Below, piece after piece: positions 35,901 to 39,222 of a DNA stretch of 39,222 nucleotides. Under the pieces are notes generated by a model that ran no database searches, was not told the origin of the DNA, and saw only the letters and a program-made list of their open reading frames with translations. The DNA comes from Saccoglossus kowalevskii (lineage: Eukaryota > Hemichordata > Enteropneusta > Harrimaniidae): positions 233,103-272,324 of the forward strand of contig NW_003153746.1 in assembly GCF_000003605.2 (NCBI RefSeq), in the 5' to 3' direction. Position 1 is the stretch's first letter; every line of letters begins with the position of its first letter. The position numbers and the translations under genes are program-made.

Positions 35901-38544
35901 GAAAAGTCAATTTTCTTTTTCTCGCATATTCTCATCTTTACATCTTTATCTGGAATTGATTCTGAGAGACTTGGAGATGAGTTAACATGCATGTTATCCG
36001 TCTTGTTCTTTAAATCAACTTTGGGTTGTGATTCAACAGTAGTCTCTAAACTGCCAACAGGTCCTGCATCAGTTACACCCATAATGCCCTCTTCATTTTG
36101 TCCTGCGGCTGTAGTGGTTCCGTCAGACTTAACTTCATTGCTTTTATTCAAAGTTAGGTTTTCAACACTCAGACGCTTTTCTATACTATCTTTCAAAATA
36201 GAATGATTTTTTCCTTTCATATTCATCAGAGTATCTATAACCTTGCCAGCTTTTTCATACTTGTATTTTTTCTTCCACAGTAACCTTTGCAAATCTTTAG
36301 AAAGGACATTTTTGCTTGGAACATAGTCCTTAAATTTGTCATTGTCAATTAAATTTGTGTAGTCCTCACCGAGATGACTGGTACCAAAACGACACATAAG
36401 ACTATAAAAACATTTTCCATAAGTCTCAAATGCATAACATTTGTCCCCAATATCAGGTGGTTTTGTAGTCATGAATTCTTTAACATTGTGCTCAAAGCGA
36501 CATTTTTCACCGAAAGTGCAAACTTTTTCTGTAAGTATGCTAGGGCAGAGTCTGTCTGAGCAGTCTATTTTCTTGTCTCGAGGACGGTGTTTGTTTTGAC
36601 CACGCGATTTTTCATGCTTTACTTTTTTCAAAGGCGGCTCATCAGTTTCATTATCCTTATTCGTCTTTTCCGTTTTCTCAGCATCTTTCTTCGTTCCTTC
36701 TGATTTTTCACGAGATAGTTTGATTTTTTCCCAATCAATGAATCTATAATCAAACCAAATAAACAGGTGATGGAAGTTTGTGTGCAGAATAAGCTCTTAA
36801 ATCGTGAATTTAAATTCTGACTAAAAATGATTTATTAAACCCTTCAAGAGGGGTATATTTCATGTTACGTCACAAACCATCCAGTACGAGATGTTATAAC
36901 ATAATGAGTAATTTCAAGCTTTGTCTCCACAAAGGCTTTTATTTCTGAGCAACACCGTGAAATGAAATGAAATAGAAACAAGCAGCCTGAGATAGCTCAG
37001 CTGTTGGCAATGCACATTTCAATTGAAAATATCACAAAATGAACAAATCTGAGATCGGTTCACATGAGGTACTTATATGTAATATCAAAGCCATCAAACT
37101 AGCAGTTTTCAACAAGAAGTCAAAAATGGCACTTTTTACCAAAAATATTCACCAAAATTAGAGAATTTAAGATATCATCATGAAGTGAACAAATCTGAGA
37201 AAGGTCCACCTGAGGTATATGTATACTATCAAAGAAATTGGAATTGTGGTTTTCAACAAGAACTCGAAAATATCACTTTTTACCAAAAAATAACAAAAAT
37301 ATTCATCAAATTAGAGAATTGAATATATCTTCATGAAATGAACAAATTTGAGAGAGGTCCATCTGAGGTATCTATATGCATAATATCAAAGCGAATGGAC
37401 TTGTGGTTTTCAACAAGAACTCGAAAATATCACTTTTTACCAAAAATTACAAAAATATTCACCAAAATTACAGAATTTAAGATATCATCATAACATGAAC
37501 AAATCTGAGAGAGGTCTACCCAAAGTACATATACACCAAGTATCAAAGCATTGTAGTTCTCAGGAAAAACGTCGAAAAAAGTAAAATGTTGACACAGATG
37601 GACGACGACAGACAACGGTGAACAATCACTCAGGTTATAGAATATTATACATGTTAATTTTGTTATAATATGAATACATCACAGATGTGTTGGTAACTTT
37701 TGACAATCACATGTTAAATTCATTATTAGTCTCAATAATGATACTACTTTTAGTATCAATGTGGGTTCTGATAGCAAAATGGATATATAATAACAGCAAC
37801 TTTGGCTACAATTTGAGCAACAAAGTGAAGTTCTAGCAATTCTATCCCTTTCCAAGACTGTTTCAAATGACGACATCCATATTCCTAAGTTCCTCAAATC
37901 TTGATGTTGATTACAGCATGGGAATAAACGTTGTGATTGGTGGAGCCATCCCAGCCATATACCTATTTTTATGTGTTGGCAATGTGCAATTATGGGAACA
38001 GCTCACATTAAGACAAAATTATTTTTTCAAATTAAATCAGATTTTGAGTGAAGTAACTATGGAAGTAAGCAATTAAACTACTTAAAATAAGTGAATATTG
38101 TCAGTTTGCTCAATGATTCATATTTGGTGCAATATGATGTTGGAACTGTAAATGTGAAAGAAAAGACAACACATGAATATTAATCAATCAGAGCCCTAGT
38201 AGGTTTTCCTTCCTGAATTTGTAACCACTGTATGTCGCCTAGTTTTTTGGTATTCTTTCTTCAATCAGTTGTTGGATAGTGATAAGTTTTTTCCCCCAGC
38301 CCGCACAAATTTTCGGAAATGTCCTGTGATGGCGCTATAACGTCCACGATGTTTCACATTGGCACTGACAGATGAAAACTTACTTGTCTTTTATTTTTGC
38401 CAATCCATCATTCTCGGTGGCTGCTACATTTTGCTGTCGCTGTTCCGTCAATTGTACTACGCTTGCACTACAACAACCGTCTGTGTTTGCTGTTGGTGGA
38501 GCTGCTGCTGCTGGACTTCTTTCGACTTCAAGTTCTTTCTCCAT
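29937..38544 (-). CDS. DUS3L: tRNA-dihydrouridine(47) synthase [NAD(P)+]-like (DUS3L)
   Basis: Eleven exons on the - strand: 38544-38384, 36743-35870, 35552-35400, 35032-34916, 34514-34449, 33082-32972, 32818-32722, 32112-31986, 31415-31328, 31065-30884 and 30009-29937. All junction phases agree, giving 682 residues (human DUS3L is about 650). The ATG has a good context (GAA before, G after). Residues 1-110 are charged and low-complexity. Two CCCH zinc fingers follow (C120, C129, C135, H139; C156, C165, C171, H177), then a disordered linker. The FMN-binding TIM barrel starts at LYLAPLTT (338). NVGCPID, GGGCALM (catalytic Cys 439 by family), [17 protein letters not shown] and [12 protein letters not shown] are all intact. 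The enzyme reduces U47 to dihydrouridine in the tRNA variable loop using FMN and NAD(P)H. All key residues I can check are present. Confidence 0.97.
31643..31821. mobile_element. MITE with perfect 11-bp ends and TAAACT flanks
   Basis: A 179-bp element starts CAGGGGTTTCA and ends TGAAACCCCTG, a perfect inverted repeat. It is flanked immediately on both sides by TAAACT, a likely 6-bp target duplication. CAG-starting ends are hAT-like, though hAT elements usually make 8-bp duplications. The interior is GC-richer and has a palindrome (ACCGCCTACGGCGGT). It lies in the DUS3L intron between the exons at 32112-31986 and 31415-31328. Confidence 0.8.
33179..33203. repeat. Short perfect hairpin (AAAATGGCCA arms)
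   Basis: Ten-base arms AAAATGGCCA and TGGCCATTTT surround a 5-base loop, inside a DUS3L intron. The arms include ATGGCC, which recurs in spaced form in the neighbouring repeats. Confidence 0.6.
33240..33910. repeat. Degenerate repeats in DUS3L intron (TTTGAACAAA blocks)
   Basis: Blocks like CATAATGTCTGATGTTTGAA, ending in TTTGAACAAAATC, recur near 33250, 33417 and 33733, with a decayed copy near 33880. They are separated by blocks that read GAGATCCAG and CGCCATTTGGTCATCTTG or AAATGGC. This looks like an old tandem or satellite-like repeat with units of roughly 150-300 bp. Long minus-strand frames here are by-products. Confidence 0.5.
33644..33668. repeat. Perfect 11-bp hairpin in DUS3L intron
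   Basis: GACCCTCTAAC and GTTAGAGGGTC are separated by three bases. Direct copies of GCTTCCAG lie on both sides (33632 and 33672). It would form a stable stem in RNA or single-stranded DNA. No function is known. Confidence 0.65.
35060..35265. mobile_element. MITE with TTTTCACCACCA ends (copy 3)
   Basis: It starts TTAACCTTTTCACCACCAGA and ends CTGGTGGTGAAAAA. It shares CAATCTTCTGAAGGAAAGTG and related blocks with copy 1 at 3228-3422. The TTAA is kept on the left but not on the right. It lies in the DUS3L intron between the exons at 35552-35400 and 35032-34916. Confidence 0.75.
36974..37095 (+). repeat. Dispersed repeat with tRNA-like A box (copy 2)
   Basis: It matches 21531-21655. GATAGCTCAGCTGTTGG is a closer A-box match than in copy 1. 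A GGTTCAC-type stretch near 37057 is only a weak B-box match. The copy leads directly into the tandem array that continues to about 37560, in the first DUS3L intron. Confidence 0.55.
37026..37600 (+). repeat. Tandem repeat, ~146-157-bp units, in first DUS3L intron
   Basis: GAACAAATCTGAGA marks fall at 37041, 37187, 37340 and 37497, so the spacings are 146, 153 and 157 bp. Each unit continues with GGTCCACCTGAGGTA, a TATCAAAG block, TTTTCAACAAGAACTCGAAA and TCACTTTTTACCAAAAA. About four units are present. The dispersed copy at 21531 matches only the first part of a unit, so the array seems to have grown from that repeat. Confidence 0.8.
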
Positions 38545-38657
38545 TTCGTCTTGGTGCAAACCACCCAGGCCACAACAAGCATCAAAACGAACACGAAGTT
38601 ACAATATAAAATATATTCCTCCGTTGAAATATCTTTGAAAAACTCTGGAACTGCCAT
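38457..38657 (-). CDS. Upstream reading frame overlapping the DUS3L start, with a predicted membrane helix
   Basis: An ATG at 38657, directly after a TGA, opens 66 codons that run past the DUS3L ATG (38544) in another frame and stop at 38457-38459. The overlap is 88 bases. Residues ~15-37 (YILYCNFVFVLMLVVAWVVC) look like a single membrane helix, followed by basic residues ([12 protein letters not shown]) and a Gln-rich tail. The ATG context is weak (T at -3, G at +4), weaker than that of DUS3L. If the transcript starts upstream of 38657, this frame could reduce DUS3L translation or encode a small membrane protein. If it starts downstream, the frame means nothing. I do not recognise the protein. 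Confidence 0.35.
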   Translation of the reverse strand: MAVPEFFKDISTEEYILYCNFVFVLMLVVAWVVCTKTKWRKNLKSKEVQQQQLHQQQTQTVVVVQA

Positions 38658-39222
38658 TCAAGTAGTAAACAACACTGTCATTAGCAGCGTAAAACAACCT
38701 CAGCCACGTACCAATAGCACGCACCAGTTGCAACTCACCATTAATCTGCAGTAAAATGTCGCAAACACGAATTGTGTAAGTGGTGGTGTCGTAAACTTGC
38801 AACACTTCTAAATTTACGTCATCGTTTTTTTGTAGAATTCATGCAATACTCGCTACATGTATAAAATATTCATATTACAATCACGCTCTAACAGTTATGT
38901 AAACATAGTACCGTAAACAAGTGAGTTCCGTTTTGCGCAGGTCATTCGCCCCTGTGCAGCTGATAGTCACCTGACACAACCACCCACAACTCACCGACAT
39001 TTCATGTTCATTTCAATTTCTTCCCAGTTCTTCGATAATCTGCTTTGCCGTTTTGCGTATTCAGTGACCGTTTGGTAAGTAATATTTTTCTAACGCATCA
39101 TCATTGTTCTAAAAAGTCAACTGAATTGGGCACAGATCTAGAAGCAGTACCTACACACGAATTGGTGACGTCATAAAATACATGACCTTCAATCGGGGTC
39201 GTTTCCTCGGTATATACGAATT
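38658..39222. other. Likely promoter side of DUS3L; possible divergent first exon
   Basis: CpG content is higher than in the introns, as expected near a start site. On the + strand, TTTG followed by GTAAGT at 39075 is a good splice donor, so the stretch before it could be the first exon of a gene running rightward out of the window. An ATG at 39007 there has only a short frame, so the exon would be mostly untranslated. This is suggestive only. Confidence 0.3.

Noticed and set aside
36991-37065. tRNA gene candidate from GATAGCTCAG
   Set aside because: Only the D-arm-like stretch fits; there is no acceptor stem, anticodon arm or proper T arm.
37026-37600. CRISPR-like array from regularly spaced repeats
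   Set aside because: The spacers are themselves repeated and the period is about 150 bp in an animal intron; it is an ordinary tandem repeat.
38359-38754. Plus-strand 131-codon frame rich in Cys, Trp and Thr
   Set aside because: It is the antisense of the DUS3L first exon and its 5' region, whose Gln and Ala codons read as Cys-rich sequence on the other strand; no splice or domain support.
38599-38805. Second upstream frame of 68 codons on the minus strand before DUS3L
   Set aside because: It begins with GTG, not ATG, and no in-frame ATG opens it; it was not called as a coding region.

Overview
The window is animal nuclear DNA. It has GT-AG introns of roughly 0.3-1.7 kb, AT-rich intergenic DNA, many short inverted-repeat elements and one assembly gap. 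The intron density, the repeat style and protein families with clear vertebrate counterparts point to a marine invertebrate, perhaps a hemichordate or another invertebrate deuterostome. That placement is an inference and was not tested.

Four genes can be spliced by eye, with reading phase agreeing at every junction. (1) Positions 1-6865, + strand: the 3' part of a RIPOR/FAM65-type gene (Rho-interacting cell polarization regulator), in nine exons. Its first exon here is a long acidic block of 32-35 residue tandem repeats containing two apparent single-base frameshifts. (2) Positions 16485-18123, + strand: a three-exon gene for a 124-residue secreted protein that looks like a free-standing subtilisin/PCSK9-type prodomain (inhibitor I9 fold) with no protease attached. 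(3) Positions 23601-27084, + strand: a three-exon, 154-residue Ly6/uPAR-type three-finger protein, probably GPI-anchored. (4) Positions 38544-29937, - strand: a complete 11-exon gene for tRNA-dihydrouridine(47) synthase (DUS3L, 682 residues), tail-to-tail with the Ly6-type gene. Its start codon is overlapped by an upstream reading frame that predicts a membrane helix.

Between the genes, 6.9-16.5 kb, 18.1-23.6 kb and 27.1-29.9 kb show no coding region I can support. They hold MITE-like elements of several families (TA-, TTAA- and hAT-like ends, and a CCGGGG-ended type), three arrays of degenerate ~20-bp repeats, a dispersed repeat whose head resembles a pol III A box, and several copies of a motif resembling the CTCF core. 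Positions 14315-15207 are unsequenced.

The four genes share no obvious pathway and this looks like an ordinary animal locus. The most interesting items are the stand-alone prodomain-like secreted protein, the expanding coding minisatellite in the RIPOR gene, and the overlapping upstream frame at DUS3L.
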